The notes: generated by a model from the sequence alone, not told the origin. DNA of 64,000 nucleotides from Rhodospirillaceae bacterium UBA1479 (GCA_002325375.1 DCRZ01000002.1:547136-611135), one strand, 5' to 3'. Numbered from the stretch's first letter, positions 16,366-25,817 are shown. Translations and numbers: made by a program.

Positions 16366-17202
16366 TTAGAAGGGAACGTCGCCCTCCAGGATCACCCGAT
16401 GCATGATGCGGCCCTCGGCGGCGTCATAGTCCCGGTGCGCGATGTGCAGGGTCGCCCGGTTGTCCCACAGCACCAGGTCGCCCGGCTGCCAGGTATGGCG
16501 GTAGGTCATGTCGGGCTGGATGGCGCGGGCCAAGAGGTCCTGGACGAAAGCGCGGCTTTCCTCGGGTTCCATGCCGTCGATGCGTTCCGTCTTGCCGGGA
16601 TGGACATAGATCGCCTTTTTCCCCGTTTCCGGATGGGTGCGGATCAGGGGATGGCGCTGCGGCGCCTTGGTCAGGGCCTGGCGGGCGTCGTCGCCGACGT
16701 TGCCCGTATCCTGTTCGATCACGTTGACGGTGATCAGGGGGTTGAGCTTTTCCTGCTCCGCCGGCGGCAGGCCTGCATAGGCGGCCTGCATGTTGGCGAA
16801 GCTGGTGTCGCCGCCCTTGGACGGCAGCTTGACCGCATACAGCATGGTGATCTTGGGCGGGCGCGCGTGGTTGGTATGGTCCGTGTGCCAGTTGCGCGAC
16901 CCGGTGGGGATAGCCTTGCCTGCGGTGTCCTTGTCGGACTGGCGGCTGTCCAGCACGGCGATTTCCGGATGCTCGGGCATCAGGATTTTCGTCAGGTGCT
17001 GGGGCATCAGGTCGCCGAACAGGCGGGCGGCGTCCAGGTATTGTTCGGGCGTCAGGTTTTGCTTGCGCACGACCATGACCAGACGGTCGGTCAGGGCCGC
17101 CTGCAGGGCGGACAGATCTTCCGCGGCCACGGGGCCGGCAAGATCGACGCCGGTTGCCTCGACCCCGAAGGTCGAGGACAAGGGATTGAGAGATACAGAC
17201 AT
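16366..17202 (-). CDS. TauD/TfdA-family 2-oxoglutarate dioxygenase
   Basis: 278 aa, non-heme iron(II)/2-oxoglutarate dioxygenase. The facial triad is H106-x-D108 (WHTDHTN) and H253 (ATLHIAH), and the C-terminal Arg in GRIMHR should bind 2-oxoglutarate. TauD, TfdA and related enzymes hydroxylate sulfonates, aryloxyacetates or carboxylates; the substrate here cannot be told. The start at 17202 follows GGAGGAAAC; upstream in-frame codons lie before this site. A 13-bp perfect palindrome is about 70 bases upstream. No sulfonate transporter nearby. Confidence 0.88.
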   Translation of the reverse strand: MSVSLNPLSSTFGVEATGVDLAGPVAAEDLSALQAALTDRLVMVVRKQNLTPEQYLDAARLFGDLMPQHLTKILMPEHPEIAVLDSRQSDKDTAGKAIPTGSRNWHTDHTNHARPPKITMLYAVKLPSKGGDTSFANMQAAYAGLPPAEQEKLNPLITVNVIEQDTGNVGDDARQALTKAPQRHPLIRTHPETGKKAIYVHPGKTERIDGMEPEESRAFVQDLLARAIQPDMTYRHTWQPGDLVLWDNRATLHIAHRDYDAAEGRIMHRVILEGDVPF

Positions 17203-17268
17203 GGGTGTTTCCTCCGATACCGCCCGGCTTTTCCCGCCGGGTCGGATCAAATGCGCCCCCCTGGGGAT

Positions 17269-17281
17269 CATGATAATCATG
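17269..17281. promoter_or_regulatory. 13-bp palindrome upstream of TauD-like gene
   Basis: CATGAT-A-ATCATG, perfect dyad about 67-79 bases before the dioxygenase start. Possible operator of that gene; short palindromes also occur by chance. Confidence 0.3.
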
Positions 17282-17316
17282 CCGGCCCGTCCGAGGCAAT
17301 GGCCGGAATTGGTTGA

Positions 17317-19416
17317 TCAGCGTCCTTCGCGCCACCAGGCGGCCATCAGGGAGCCGAGCGCCAGCACGGCCAGCAGCAACCCGGACAGCAGCGGAATATC
17401 CTTCAGCCCCGTCACCACATAAGCCTTGTGGGCGACCAGCCCGACCCAGCCGCGCCCGGCCAGATCGCGCCCCGGGTCGACGCGGCGCACGTCGGGCACG
17501 CCGTCCGCGAGCCAGCGCACGGAGCCGCCGGTGATGTCCGTGACCGGTGTCAGGAGCGCATCCGTGGCGCGCAGGTCCGACAGTTCCAGCGGGTTCAATT
17601 CGCCCGACGCGACCAGGGCCTGATGCTCGCCGTCGCTCAGTCGGTAGAGCCCGATTTCCGCCGCTGCCAACTCCCCCCGCCACAGGCCGGGTTGGGCGTT
17701 CTTCAATTCCAGTTCCTGAACCTCGCCCGAGGGCGCGGTGACGGTCACCTTGCTGACGGCGTCCTTCAGGCTGCGCCGCTCCACGGTCAGCTTGCCGGCG
17801 CGCACGCGGGCGTGCAGGGCTTCTTCCTCCAGATCGGGTTCACGCATCAGCCAATGGGACAGACGGCGCAGCAGTTCGCCCTGCGGCCCGCCGCCGTCGT
17901 ATCCCCGCGCCCACAACCAGATGTGGTCGGACATGACCTGGGCCACACGGCCCTTGCCGACGCGGTCGAGCAACAGGATCGGCTTGTCCTGCAGGCCGGT
18001 CATCAGCGACACGCCCGCCGAGGCGTCGCCCGGAATCTGGCGGAACCAGCGGCCCCAAATGGGGTCGGCCTTGGGGTCGATGCCGGGCCGCATCAGGGCC
18101 GCCGTCACCGGATGGCGCAGGCCCGTGTCGGACACCCGGGGCCGGTACCCGGATTCCAGCACCTCGCCCGTGGGGGCGGCCGGCAGGATTTCCCGCAGCG
18201 GCGTGTGATACAGGCTGGCGCGGCCCGCGAATTCCGGCCCCACGGCCATCAACAGGGCGCCGCCCTGGCGCACCCTGTCGGCGATGTTGGCCAGATGCTG
18301 GGGTTGCAGCACGCCGCGCTTGAGATAGCGGTCGAACACGATCAGATCGAACTCGTCAAGGCGCTCGACAAACAACTCATGGGTCGGAAAGGCGATCAGC
18401 GCCAGTTCGTTCAAGGGCGTGAAGTCGTCCTTGTCGGGCGGGCGCAGGATGGTGAAATGGACCAGATCGACGGACGGATCGGATTTCAGCAGATTGCGCC
18501 AGGTCCGTTCCGCCGCATGGGGCTGGCCCGAAATCAGCAGCACGCGCAGGCGGTCGCGCACGCCGTTGACGGACACCAGGGCCCGGTTGTTGACCGTGGA
18601 CAGTTCGCCATCGGCCGCCTCCACCGACAGTTCGGCCAGCGATGGTCCCGCGTGTTCCAACTTGAAGGTGAAGGTCTGGTCCTCGCCCACGGGCACCAGG
18701 GCGGTCGTGCCCTCGGTCCCGTCGATCTTGAATTCGACCCGGGCCGACGGGCGGGCCGTGGTGCCGTCGTTTTTGGCGTGCTTGTCCTCGATCCGGTAGG
18801 TCAGGGTGACTTCCTTGCCGACGATGCCGTAGCCGGGGGCGTTCTTAATGACCAGGCGGCGGTCGATCTCATCGCGCTTGCCGGTCAGCAGCACATGCAG
18901 CGGCCCCCGCACGCCGGGCACCTTGCCCTCGGCGATGTCCTTGGGCAGGTCGTGAACCTGGCCGTCGGTGATGATCACGGCGCCGGCGAAGCGGTTCGGC
19001 GAAATATCGGCCGAGGCCGTGGCCAGGGCTTCCATCAGGCGGGTCCCCGGGCGGTCGTCGGTCGCGGAATCGGTGATCTCGACAATGCGGTATTCCAGGT
19101 TTTCCTGGCGGTCCAGGGCGGCGACCAGGGCTTCCTCGGCGTCGGACATCTGCTTGCGCCGGTCGCCGGTCTTCTGGCTCGACGTGCGGTCGATGACGAT
19201 CAGCGCCTCGTCGGGCTGTGCTTCGCGCTTTTCGTTGACGATGCGTGGATCGGCCAGCGCCAGCAGCATCATGCAGAGGAACAGGAAGCGGAACAGCGAT
19301 CCCGCCGCCCGCCGGTAGAGCCCGACGGCGAGCAGGGCCAGCCCGGCGATGCCCAACAGCAGCAGCACGGGCGCCGGCACCAGGGGGGAGAACTGTACGG
19401 CGGCGGTGGACATCAT
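17317..19416 (-). CDS. membrane protein of the MoxR/DUF58/DUF4159 operon
   Basis: 699 aa. Two membrane segments at the N-terminus (VLLLLGIAGLALLAVGLY and LFRFLFLCMMLLALAD), a large periplasmic or cytosolic middle that starts with a vWA-like stretch (EALIVIDRTSSQ; AGAVIITDGQVHD), a glutamine-amidotransferase-like fold (RVLLISGQPHAAERTWRN to RQGGALLMAVGPEF), and one C-terminal span (LLSGLLLAVLALGSLMAAW). The MIDAS-like DRTSS departs from canonical DxSxS. ATG 19416 overlaps the stop of the DUF4159 gene (ATGA). Last gene of the operon. Molecular function unknown; related BatA/BatB-type proteins work with MoxR ATPases. Confidence 0.8.
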   Translation of the reverse strand: MMSTAAVQFSPLVPAPVLLLLGIAGLALLAVGLYRRAAGSLFRFLFLCMMLLALADPRIVNEKREAQPDEALIVIDRTSSQKTGDRRKQMSDAEEALVAALDRQENLEYRIVEITDSATDDRPGTRLMEALATASADISPNRFAGAVIITDGQVHDLPKDIAEGKVPGVRGPLHVLLTGKRDEIDRRLVIKNAPGYGIVGKEVTLTYRIEDKHAKNDGTTARPSARVEFKIDGTEGTTALVPVGEDQTFTFKLEHAGPSLAELSVEAADGELSTVNNRALVSVNGVRDRLRVLLISGQPHAAERTWRNLLKSDPSVDLVHFTILRPPDKDDFTPLNELALIAFPTHELFVERLDEFDLIVFDRYLKRGVLQPQHLANIADRVRQGGALLMAVGPEFAGRASLYHTPLREILPAAPTGEVLESGYRPRVSDTGLRHPVTAALMRPGIDPKADPIWGRWFRQIPGDASAGVSLMTGLQDKPILLLDRVGKGRVAQVMSDHIWLWARGYDGGGPQGELLRRLSHWLMREPDLEEEALHARVRAGKLTVERRSLKDAVSKVTVTAPSGEVQELELKNAQPGLWRGELAAAEIGLYRLSDGEHQALVASGELNPLELSDLRATDALLTPVTDITGGSVRWLADGVPDVRRVDPGRDLAGRGWVGLVAHKAYVVTGLKDIPLLSGLLLAVLALGSLMAAWWREGR

Positions 19417-22190
19417 TGCCCGAGCCTCCGGATGATCGCCGGCAGGTGCACCTGATCGGCTTTGTAGTTGCCGGTCAGCACGTACATCACAAGGTTGATG
19501 CCGAAACGAAAGGCCAATTCACGCTGCCGCTCGCCGCCCGGCACGGCGGGGAAAAGGGCCTGCTGCGTGTCTTCGTCCAAGGCCCAGGCGGCGGCCCAAT
19601 CGTTGCCGCCGGCCAGCACCGGCGACACGCCGTCGTTGATCCGCGCCCCCGCCCGCTCGACCCACAGGGCACTGCCGGTCCAGCGTCCGGGGAAATCCTG
19701 CAACAGATAGAACGACCGGGTCAGGACATGGTTGGCCGGGGCAACCACCAGGGGCGGGATGTCGAGCTTGCGCGCCAGGGCCCGCAGTTCGCCCAGGTCG
19801 GCACCCCCGGCGCGGTCGCGGGTGTCGAACAGGATGGTACCGCCGTTCTGCATGTAGGCGTTGACCTTGATCCGCGCGGTTTCGGTCATGTCGGCGGCGC
19901 CTGCCGTCACGGGCCAGTACATCAGCGGGAAGAACGACAGGTCGTCACGGTCGGGGTCGACCCCTTGCGGGTCCGACAGTTCCGCCGCCGTGCGCCGGCG
20001 CACGATGAGGCTGAGCCCCGTCAGGCCGAGGCGGCTGATCCGGTCCGTTTCCGCGTCGCCGGTCAGGACATAGGCGAGGCGGGTCTGGGTGCTGTTCTCC
20101 AAGGCATAGGCGTCGCTGCCGGAAAGCGGGGCCGGCGTGGTGGCGCGCGGCGCCACGGTGATTTCCTGCGCCGCTGCCGTGCTTGCGGCGCCCCCGGCCA
20201 GCGCCAGGGCCAGCAGCGGGGCCGCCAGGCGCGGCACCCGCAACAGGCCGCGCAGCCACAGGCTGATGGCGAAATCGGCCAGCGACAGCAGGGCGGCCAG
20301 AATGAACAGCCAGGGTCGGATGTCGATGGCCGGGCTGCCGCCGTAGGTCGTGCGCTGCGCCGCCACCGAGAGCTCGCCGAGCGGCATCGGCACCGCCGCG
20401 TCGCGCCCCAGGTTAAGGGCCCGGCGGTCGTTGCCGCGGCCGTACAGGCCCGGCGGGTGCAACGGCGACACGGGCGTTTCGGCAAAGGCGTCCTGGGCGA
20501 TCGAGCCTGTGTCGGGCGGGGCGTCGCCCAGGGCACCATAGGCATCCAGCGTCTGGATCGGTTCCAGCGGCGGTCCGTGGCCCGTATCGACCACACCCTG
20601 GCTGAGGCCGACCAGACGTTGCAGCATTTCGACCAGGAGGCCCGACAGCGCCAGGTTGGACCACTGCGTGTTGGCCGTAGTGTGGAACAGCACCAGCCAG
20701 CCCTTGCCCTGGCGTTCGGCGGTGACCAGGGGGGTACCGTCGGACAGCCGCGCCCAGGTCTTGCGTTCCAGGTCCAGCGACGGTTGCGCCAGGACCTGGC
20801 GGGTCACCGTGACGTCGGGGGGCACGGCCAGGCCGTTGAATGGGCTTTCCGCACCGAAGGGGGCCAGGCTGGCCGGCTGGGTCCAGGACATGGCGCCGCC
20901 GATGACCCGATCGCCCCGGCGCAGGGGCACGGGAACCAGGGGCGTGTCGCCGCCCTGGACGGCCTGGCCGCTGGTCGCCTGGGCCAGCAGCGGCCCGGCG
21001 AAGCGCAGCGCGACGCCGCCGTCCTCCATCCAGGTCTTGATCGCCACGCGGTCGGGACCGGCGATGGTGCCGGGGTCGGGCAGGATCATCAGGGCAAGCT
21101 GGCGGCGCAACAGGCCGCCGATGGTGCCCTGGCGGACTTCGCTGAACGGCTCCAGCGCCCGGGTCAGGTAAAACACGGAGGACAGCAGCGGCAGTTCGGC
21201 CCCGCCGTCGCCGGTCACGATGCCGACCGGCCGCCGCCGCCAGCGCTCGTCCAGCAGGATCACGGCGGCCGCCGATCCGGCGTCCTCCAGGTCCAAACGG
21301 ACCAGCTTGTTGGCCATTTCCGCCGGCAGGTCGAGGCGCACCTCGGCGGCGGCGTCGCCGGCGTTGAACAGAATTTCTTCCCGCGCGATCAGCCGCCCGT
21401 CGAGGGCGAAGGCGCGCAGGAACTGGGTTTCCTCGGCCCGCGCGTCGGCCCGTTCCACCCGCAGGGTGATGGCGCCGCCGTCCAGCACGGGCGGGCGCAG
21501 AACCTTGGGCATCACCGTGCCGGGGCCGTCGGTGACGACGGTCAGCGCCCCGAACCTGGCCAAGCCTTGGGCGAAGGCGTCGGCGGCGCCGTGGTCGAGC
21601 CCGTCGGACAACCAGACGACCTGCCCGCCGCGGTCCTGGGCAAGGGGACTTTGGTCCATCGCTTCAAGTGTTGTCACGTGGTCGGACGGCCAGGGACGCG
21701 GCTGCAGGGTCTGGGCGAATTCCTGGGCTTGGCGCGGGGTGAAGACATGGACCCGCTCCGTGCCGGCGCCGGCCGGCGGGGCGGCGGTGGTGACGATGGT
21801 CACCGGGCGGCCGTCGCGCGCCGCCTGATCGGTCAACTGGATCAGCAGGCGCTGACGTGTCGGCCAGCCCTTGGCGGCGGACCAGCCGTTGTCGACGGCC
21901 AGAACGAGCGGGCCGGAACCCTGCCACTGGGCGGCCTGATTGATCAGCGGGCCGGCGGCGGCCAGGACCAAAAGGGCCGCGATGGCGAGGCGCAGGATGA
22001 TCAGCCAGGGGGGTGTCTTGGACGAGCTTTCCTCGCGCGTGACCAGGCCCAGCAGCAGGCGGAACGGCGGGAAGGTGACCCGCGTCGGCGCCGGCGGGGT
22101 CAGGCGCAGCAGCCACCAGATGATCGGCAGGGCCAGCAGGCCGAGCAGCGCCCAGGGGGCCAGAAATGCGAAGGAGCCGAAGGCGAGCAT
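19413..22190 (-). CDS. DUF4159-domain protein with BatA-like N-terminus
   Basis: 925 aa. N-terminal BatA-type region (about 1-80) with two membrane spans and the typical FLAPWALLGLLALPIIWWLLRLTPPAP; a vWA-like part (VLAVDNGWSAA, VVWLSDGLDHG); a middle membrane span (WLFILAALLSLADFAISLWLRG) followed by a signal-like APLLALALAGGAAS; and the C-terminal DUF4159 domain (about 700-925; LTGLSLIVRRRTAAEL, FFPLMYWPV, GGTILFDTRD, LTRSFYLLQDFPG). The MIDAS Ser/Thr pattern is degenerate. Coupled by ATGA to the 699-aa gene and close behind the DUF58 gene. Probable scaffold partner of the MoxR ATPase; no enzyme activity is evident. Confidence 0.85.
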   Translation of the reverse strand: MLAFGSFAFLAPWALLGLLALPIIWWLLRLTPPAPTRVTFPPFRLLLGLVTREESSSKTPPWLIILRLAIAALLVLAAAGPLINQAAQWQGSGPLVLAVDNGWSAAKGWPTRQRLLIQLTDQAARDGRPVTIVTTAAPPAGAGTERVHVFTPRQAQEFAQTLQPRPWPSDHVTTLEAMDQSPLAQDRGGQVVWLSDGLDHGAADAFAQGLARFGALTVVTDGPGTVMPKVLRPPVLDGGAITLRVERADARAEETQFLRAFALDGRLIAREEILFNAGDAAAEVRLDLPAEMANKLVRLDLEDAGSAAAVILLDERWRRRPVGIVTGDGGAELPLLSSVFYLTRALEPFSEVRQGTIGGLLRRQLALMILPDPGTIAGPDRVAIKTWMEDGGVALRFAGPLLAQATSGQAVQGGDTPLVPVPLRRGDRVIGGAMSWTQPASLAPFGAESPFNGLAVPPDVTVTRQVLAQPSLDLERKTWARLSDGTPLVTAERQGKGWLVLFHTTANTQWSNLALSGLLVEMLQRLVGLSQGVVDTGHGPPLEPIQTLDAYGALGDAPPDTGSIAQDAFAETPVSPLHPPGLYGRGNDRRALNLGRDAAVPMPLGELSVAAQRTTYGGSPAIDIRPWLFILAALLSLADFAISLWLRGLLRVPRLAAPLLALALAGGAASTAAAQEITVAPRATTPAPLSGSDAYALENSTQTRLAYVLTGDAETDRISRLGLTGLSLIVRRRTAAELSDPQGVDPDRDDLSFFPLMYWPVTAGAADMTETARIKVNAYMQNGGTILFDTRDRAGGADLGELRALARKLDIPPLVVAPANHVLTRSFYLLQDFPGRWTGSALWVERAGARINDGVSPVLAGGNDWAAAWALDEDTQQALFPAVPGGERQRELAFRFGINLVMYVLTGNYKADQVHLPAIIRRLGQ

Positions 22191-22211
22191 GAGGTCAGAT
22201 ATCTCCCCCGC

Positions 22212-23102
22212 CTAGTGCCGGATGACCTGAGACAGCAGCTGATAAAGCGTCATCAGCACGGTCTCGGGCGGGCGGTGGGTCATGTGGCGGGTCAGGCTCC
22301 ATCCGAAGGACCGTGCCACGGCGTCGAGGCCCGCTTGATGATGGGCGAGTTCCTCGCGGTAGGCCTGGCGCACGCTTTCGACGCGCCCGATCATGATGCG
22401 GCCCTCGCCCTCCGGCCCTTCGAATTCGACCCGTCCGTCGAACGGCAGGGTTTCCTCGGCCGGGTCCAGAATCTGCACCAGATGGCCCTCGACCCCATGG
22501 TCCGACAACCGCGCGATGGCTTTGCGGGTCTCGCCGAGCGGGGCCAGGAAATCGCCGAACAGGACGACACGCCCGTGGCGCGGCACGAATTCCGGGCCGG
22601 GCAGGCTGCCGGTGGCGCCCGTCTCGGCGCGTTCCAGGGCGGTCGCGATGCGCAGCAAGGTGTTGCGGCCCGTGGCCGGGATCATGCCGGTCCCCATCAG
22701 GGCGATGCGCTCGCCCGCGCGGACCAGAAGCGACGTCAATGCCACGGCCAGAACCTTGGCCCGCCAGCCCTTGGATAAAGGCCCGCCGTCGGACGCGTAA
22801 TCCATGGACGGCGATCCGTCGGCCCACAGCCACACGCTTTGCGCCGCTTCCCATTCCATTTCACGGACATAGACCGGATCGGATTTCGCAGATTGCCGCC
22901 AATCGATCAGCTGCGTCGAATCGCCGAATTCATAGCGCCGGAACTGCCAGAAGGTCTCGCCCTGGCCGACCCGCCGGCGGCCATGCACGCCCTGGCTGAC
23001 CGTGGACGCCACGCGCTCCGCCGCCACCAGAAGCGGCGGCAGGCCCGAGGCCGCGGTTTCGGCTTGGTGGTGAAGGTCGGGTGTGTCCAGCGGGTTCGCC
23101 AT
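22212..23102 (-). CDS. DUF58-domain protein (vWA-like)
   Basis: 296 aa. The DUF58 signature is RRRVGQGETFWQFRRYEFGDSTQLIDWRQ split over about 42-71 (GDs..IDWr.sAk motif), followed by VWLWADGSPSMDY, a vWA-type strand with D-G-S-P-S as the metal-site candidate. These proteins are almost always encoded next to MoxR AAA+ ATPases and are presumed to be their substrates or adaptors. Located 37 bases downstream of moxR and 21 upstream of the DUF4159 gene, in one transcription unit. Confidence 0.9.
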   Translation of the reverse strand: MANPLDTPDLHHQAETAASGLPPLLVAAERVASTVSQGVHGRRRVGQGETFWQFRRYEFGDSTQLIDWRQSAKSDPVYVREMEWEAAQSVWLWADGSPSMDYASDGGPLSKGWRAKVLAVALTSLLVRAGERIALMGTGMIPATGRNTLLRIATALERAETGATGSLPGPEFVPRHGRVVLFGDFLAPLGETRKAIARLSDHGVEGHLVQILDPAEETLPFDGRVEFEGPEGEGRIMIGRVESVRQAYREELAHHQAGLDAVARSFGWSLTRHMTHRPPETVLMTLYQLLSQVIRH

Positions 23103-23139
23103 GCGTTGTTCGCCCTTGGGCCGTTGCTCGGGTCGCCTC

Positions 23140-24162
23140 CTATTCGATGATCTGGCAGAGACGGTCGATGATCTGGCCGACGGTCACGCCCTCGGCGCGG
23201 GCGCCGAAGGTCAGCGCCATGCGGTGGCGCAGGATCGGATGGGCCAGGGCGTAGACGTCTTCGACCGAGGGCGACAGGCGGCCCTGGATCATGGCCCGGG
23301 CGCGAACCCCAAGCATCAGGGCCTGGCTGGCGCGCGGCCCCGGCCCCCAGGACACGTAATTGCGGATTTCCGGCAGGTCCGAGGCATCGGGCCGCCCGGC
23401 CCGGACGACCTTCAGGATCGCCTCGGCGACGCTTTCGCCCACCGGTACGTGGCGGACCAGCGACTGCGCGCGCATCAGGGCCTTGGGGTCCATGACCCGC
23501 TTGGCGTCCTGGGTGTCGGCGCCCGTTGTCTTGATGAGGATCTCCCGTTCCGTTTCCAGGTCCGGATGGGTCACGTCGACCTGCATGAAGAAACGGTCGA
23601 GCTGCGCTTCGGGCAGGGGGTAGGTGCCTTCCTGTTCCAGCGGGTTCTGGGTGGCCAGCACGTGGAACGGCTTCGGCAGGTCGTGGTACTGCCCGGCGAC
23701 GGACACCCGATGTTCCTGCATGGCCTGCAGCAGGGCCGATTGGGTGCGCGGGCTGGCGCGGTTGATTTCGTCGGCCATCAGCAGTTGGCAGAACACGGGC
23801 CCCTTGACGAAGCGGAAGCCGCGCTTGCCGCTTTCGCTTTCCTCCAGAACCTCGGAACCCAGGATATCGCCGGGCATCAGGTCGGGCGTGAACTGGACGC
23901 GCTTTTCGTCCATCCCGAATACCTTACCCAACGTTTCCACCAGCCGGGTCTTGCCCAGGCCGGGCACCCCGACCAGCAGGCAATGGCCCCCGGCCAGCAG
24001 CGTGATCAGGGTTTCCTCGATAACCGTTTCCTGGCCGAAGATGACCCGGCCCACGCCGTCGCGGACCTTGGCGATGTCGTCGACCAGGCCGTCGATGGCG
24101 TCAACCAGGTCGTCGGTGTTGCCACCGTCCCCGGTTGCCTTATTCTTGGTGTTGGTCGTCAC
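23140..24162 (-). CDS. MoxR-family AAA+ ATPase
   Basis: 340 aa. Walker A GVPGLGKT (65-72), Walker B LLMADEIN (127-134) with the MoxR-typical ADEINRASP, sensor 1 ATQNPLEQEGTYPLPEAQLDRF, and the C-terminal lid with SWGPGPRASQ. MoxR ATPases act as chaperones that mature or load metal or cofactors into partner complexes. First gene of the operon moxR-DUF58-DUF4159-699 aa. Divergent from DUF1285; the 95-base gap contains the minus-strand word TTATATCATT as a possible -10 region. Confidence 0.94.
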   Translation of the reverse strand: MTTNTKNKATGDGGNTDDLVDAIDGLVDDIAKVRDGVGRVIFGQETVIEETLITLLAGGHCLLVGVPGLGKTRLVETLGKVFGMDEKRVQFTPDLMPGDILGSEVLEESESGKRGFRFVKGPVFCQLLMADEINRASPRTQSALLQAMQEHRVSVAGQYHDLPKPFHVLATQNPLEQEGTYPLPEAQLDRFFMQVDVTHPDLETEREILIKTTGADTQDAKRVMDPKALMRAQSLVRHVPVGESVAEAILKVVRAGRPDASDLPEIRNYVSWGPGPRASQALMLGVRARAMIQGRLSPSVEDVYALAHPILRHRMALTFGARAEGVTVGQIIDRLCQIIE

Positions 24163-24257
24163 GGAAGACGCCTCCGTTCAATGATATAAGAGAACAGGAC
24201 GGGGTCGACCCCATCCACCAGAGATCGCGTAGCTGCGGATAGCGTATCATCGAAACC

Positions 24258-24839
24258 ATGTCTGAAAATACACCAGATCTTCGTTCCTTTATCGGCGCCG
24301 TGCCGCCCGCCGGAGACCTCGCGGGGCCCGTGGGCATTCCTCTCGGCCCGCGCCAGTCCCTGTGCGGCGACATCGACATGCGCATTGGCCTGGACGGTAC
24401 TTGGTATTATCTCGGCTCTCCCATCGGGCGGAAAGAACTGGTCAAACTGTTTTCCACGGTTCTGCACCGCGACGATGCGGGCGACCACTGGCTGCTGACC
24501 CCCGCCGAGGCCTGCCGCATCCGGGTCGAGGACGCGCCGTTTCTGGCCGTCGCGGCCGAGGTCAGCGGCGGCGATCAAGTCCAGAACATCACTTTCCGGA
24601 CAAATATTGACCAAACCGTGGCGCTTGGCGCCGATCATCCGTTGCGGGTCGATATCGATCCGGAAACCCAGGAACCCCGGCCCTATGTGGGCCTGGATCG
24701 GGGGCTTGAGGCCCGCCTGACGCGGTCGGTCTATTATCAACTGGTCGATCTCGCCGTTGAAGAAATTGCCGATGGAGCGCACATGTACGGTATATGGAGT
24801 GGTGGCCGGTTCTTTTCCATCGGCCGCGTGGAGGAATGA
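24258..24839 (+). CDS. DUF1285 protein
   Basis: 193 aa, full length for DUF1285, a cytosolic family confined mainly to Proteobacteria. Recognised by CGDIDMRIGLDGTWYYLGSPIGRKELVKLF broken here into CGDIDMRI and GTWYYLGSPI, by DHWLLTPAE, EVSG and FRTNIDQTVALGADHPL, and by the C-terminal GVWSGGRFFSIG-like end (IWSGGRFFSIG). No catalytic residues are known. It lies between the divergent moxR operon and the Nudix-DUF6111-cca genes, a neighbourhood I know from other Alphaproteobacteria. Confidence 0.88.
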   Translation: MSENTPDLRSFIGAVPPAGDLAGPVGIPLGPRQSLCGDIDMRIGLDGTWYYLGSPIGRKELVKLFSTVLHRDDAGDHWLLTPAEACRIRVEDAPFLAVAAEVSGGDQVQNITFRTNIDQTVALGADHPLRVDIDPETQEPRPYVGLDRGLEARLTRSVYYQLVDLAVEEIADGAHMYGIWSGGRFFSIGRVEE

Positions 24840-24864
24840 TGGCAGGCATGAGGACCGGCGGCAC

Positions 24865-25515
24865 ATGACACCCGATTGGCTGATCGACCGGTTTGATGCG
24901 CTGGACTGCGATCCCGAGGTCTTGCGCGGCGACCACGACCTGAATCCCGGCATGGGCATTCTGCCGGACCTGACCCCGGCCGCCGTGCTGATCCCGTTGG
25001 TCGAGCGCGAAACCGAGCTCACCACCTTGTTTACCCAGCGCACGTCGCATCTGAAGCATCACGCCGGGCAGATCAGCTTTCCCGGCGGCCATTCCGACCC
25101 GGAAGATACCTCGGCCGAGGACACGGCGCTGCGCGAGACGGAGGAAGAGGTCGGCCTGCACCGCAGCCGTATCCGCGTCATCGGGCGGCTTGCCCCCTAC
25201 ATCACGCGCACGGGCTTTTCCGTCATTCCCGTGGTCGGGCTGGTCACGCCGCCGTTCGACATCGAACCTGACCCGCACGAGGTCGAGGATGTATTCGAGG
25301 TGCCGCTCAATTTCCTCATGGATCCGGCCAACCATCAGCGCCACAAGCGCGAGGTCAACGGCACGCGCCGTGATTTCTACGCCATGCCCTATCAGGAGCG
25401 CTTCATCTGGGGGGCCACGGCGGGCATGGTCAAGAATCTCTATGATGTGCTGGTCGGTGACGGCCCGGACCCCAATTTCCGCCGTGATTTCCAGGGCGCG
25501 AGGCCGGCGCCATGA
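24865..25515 (+). CDS. nudL: CoA pyrophosphatase (Nudix hydrolase)
   Basis: 216 aa. The Nudix box runs from GG74 to about L98 with REtEEEVGL, and is preceded by the NuCoA signature TQRTSHLKHHAGQISFPGG, which marks hydrolases of CoA and acyl-CoA to 3',5'-ADP and 4'-phosphopantetheine. The start at 24865 is preceded only by AGGAC; the next in-frame ATG upstream would reach into the DUF1285 gene. The stop overlaps the DUF6111 start (ATGA). Confidence 0.9.
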   Translation: MTPDWLIDRFDALDCDPEVLRGDHDLNPGMGILPDLTPAAVLIPLVERETELTTLFTQRTSHLKHHAGQISFPGGHSDPEDTSAEDTALRETEEEVGLHRSRIRVIGRLAPYITRTGFSVIPVVGLVTPPFDIEPDPHEVEDVFEVPLNFLMDPANHQRHKREVNGTRRDFYAMPYQERFIWGATAGMVKNLYDVLVGDGPDPNFRRDFQGARPAP

Positions 25516-25790
25516 TCCGGCTATTGCTCAATTACGTGATCCCTCTGGTGCTGCCCACGGCGGCCTATCTCGCCTGGGTCTGGTATTACCGCAAGCGGGC
25601 GGAGGCGCTCGGCGGCCAGCCGCCGGAGATCACCCGGGGCGGGCTGTTCTGGTGCCTGGTCGTGGGCCTGGGCCTGATGATCGTGACGCTTCTGGTGCTT
25701 GCCGCGGTCACCGGCGCCGATCCCGGCGAGGGCGGGTATCAGTCGCCACGCCTTGAGGACGGCCGTATTATTCCCCCCAAATTCAACTGA
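25512..25790 (+). CDS. DUF6111 small membrane protein
   Basis: 92 aa with two membrane segments: LLNYVIPLVLPTAAYLAWVWYY near the N-terminus and GLFWCLVVGLGLMIVTLLVLAAVTG in the middle, then a polar proline-rich tail (YQSPRLEDGRIIPPKF). This pattern is DUF6111, a small alphaproteobacterial family of unknown function, often between Nudix and cca genes. Translationally coupled to the Nudix gene by ATGA. The tail with GRI.P.F is well conserved as I remember the family. Confidence 0.78.
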   Translation: MIRLLLNYVIPLVLPTAAYLAWVWYYRKRAEALGGQPPEITRGGLFWCLVVGLGLMIVTLLVLAAVTGADPGEGGYQSPRLEDGRIIPPKFN

Positions 25791-25817
25791 GGCCCGCCGG
25801 GCCTTTTCGGGAAACAG

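Noticed and set aside
19245..22778. Very long plus-strand open frame (over 1100 codons) opposite the DUF4159 and DUF58 genes
   Set aside because: Composition is Gly/Gln/Arg/His-rich without domain features and mirrors the codon pattern of the real minus-strand genes; a GC-rich antisense artefact.
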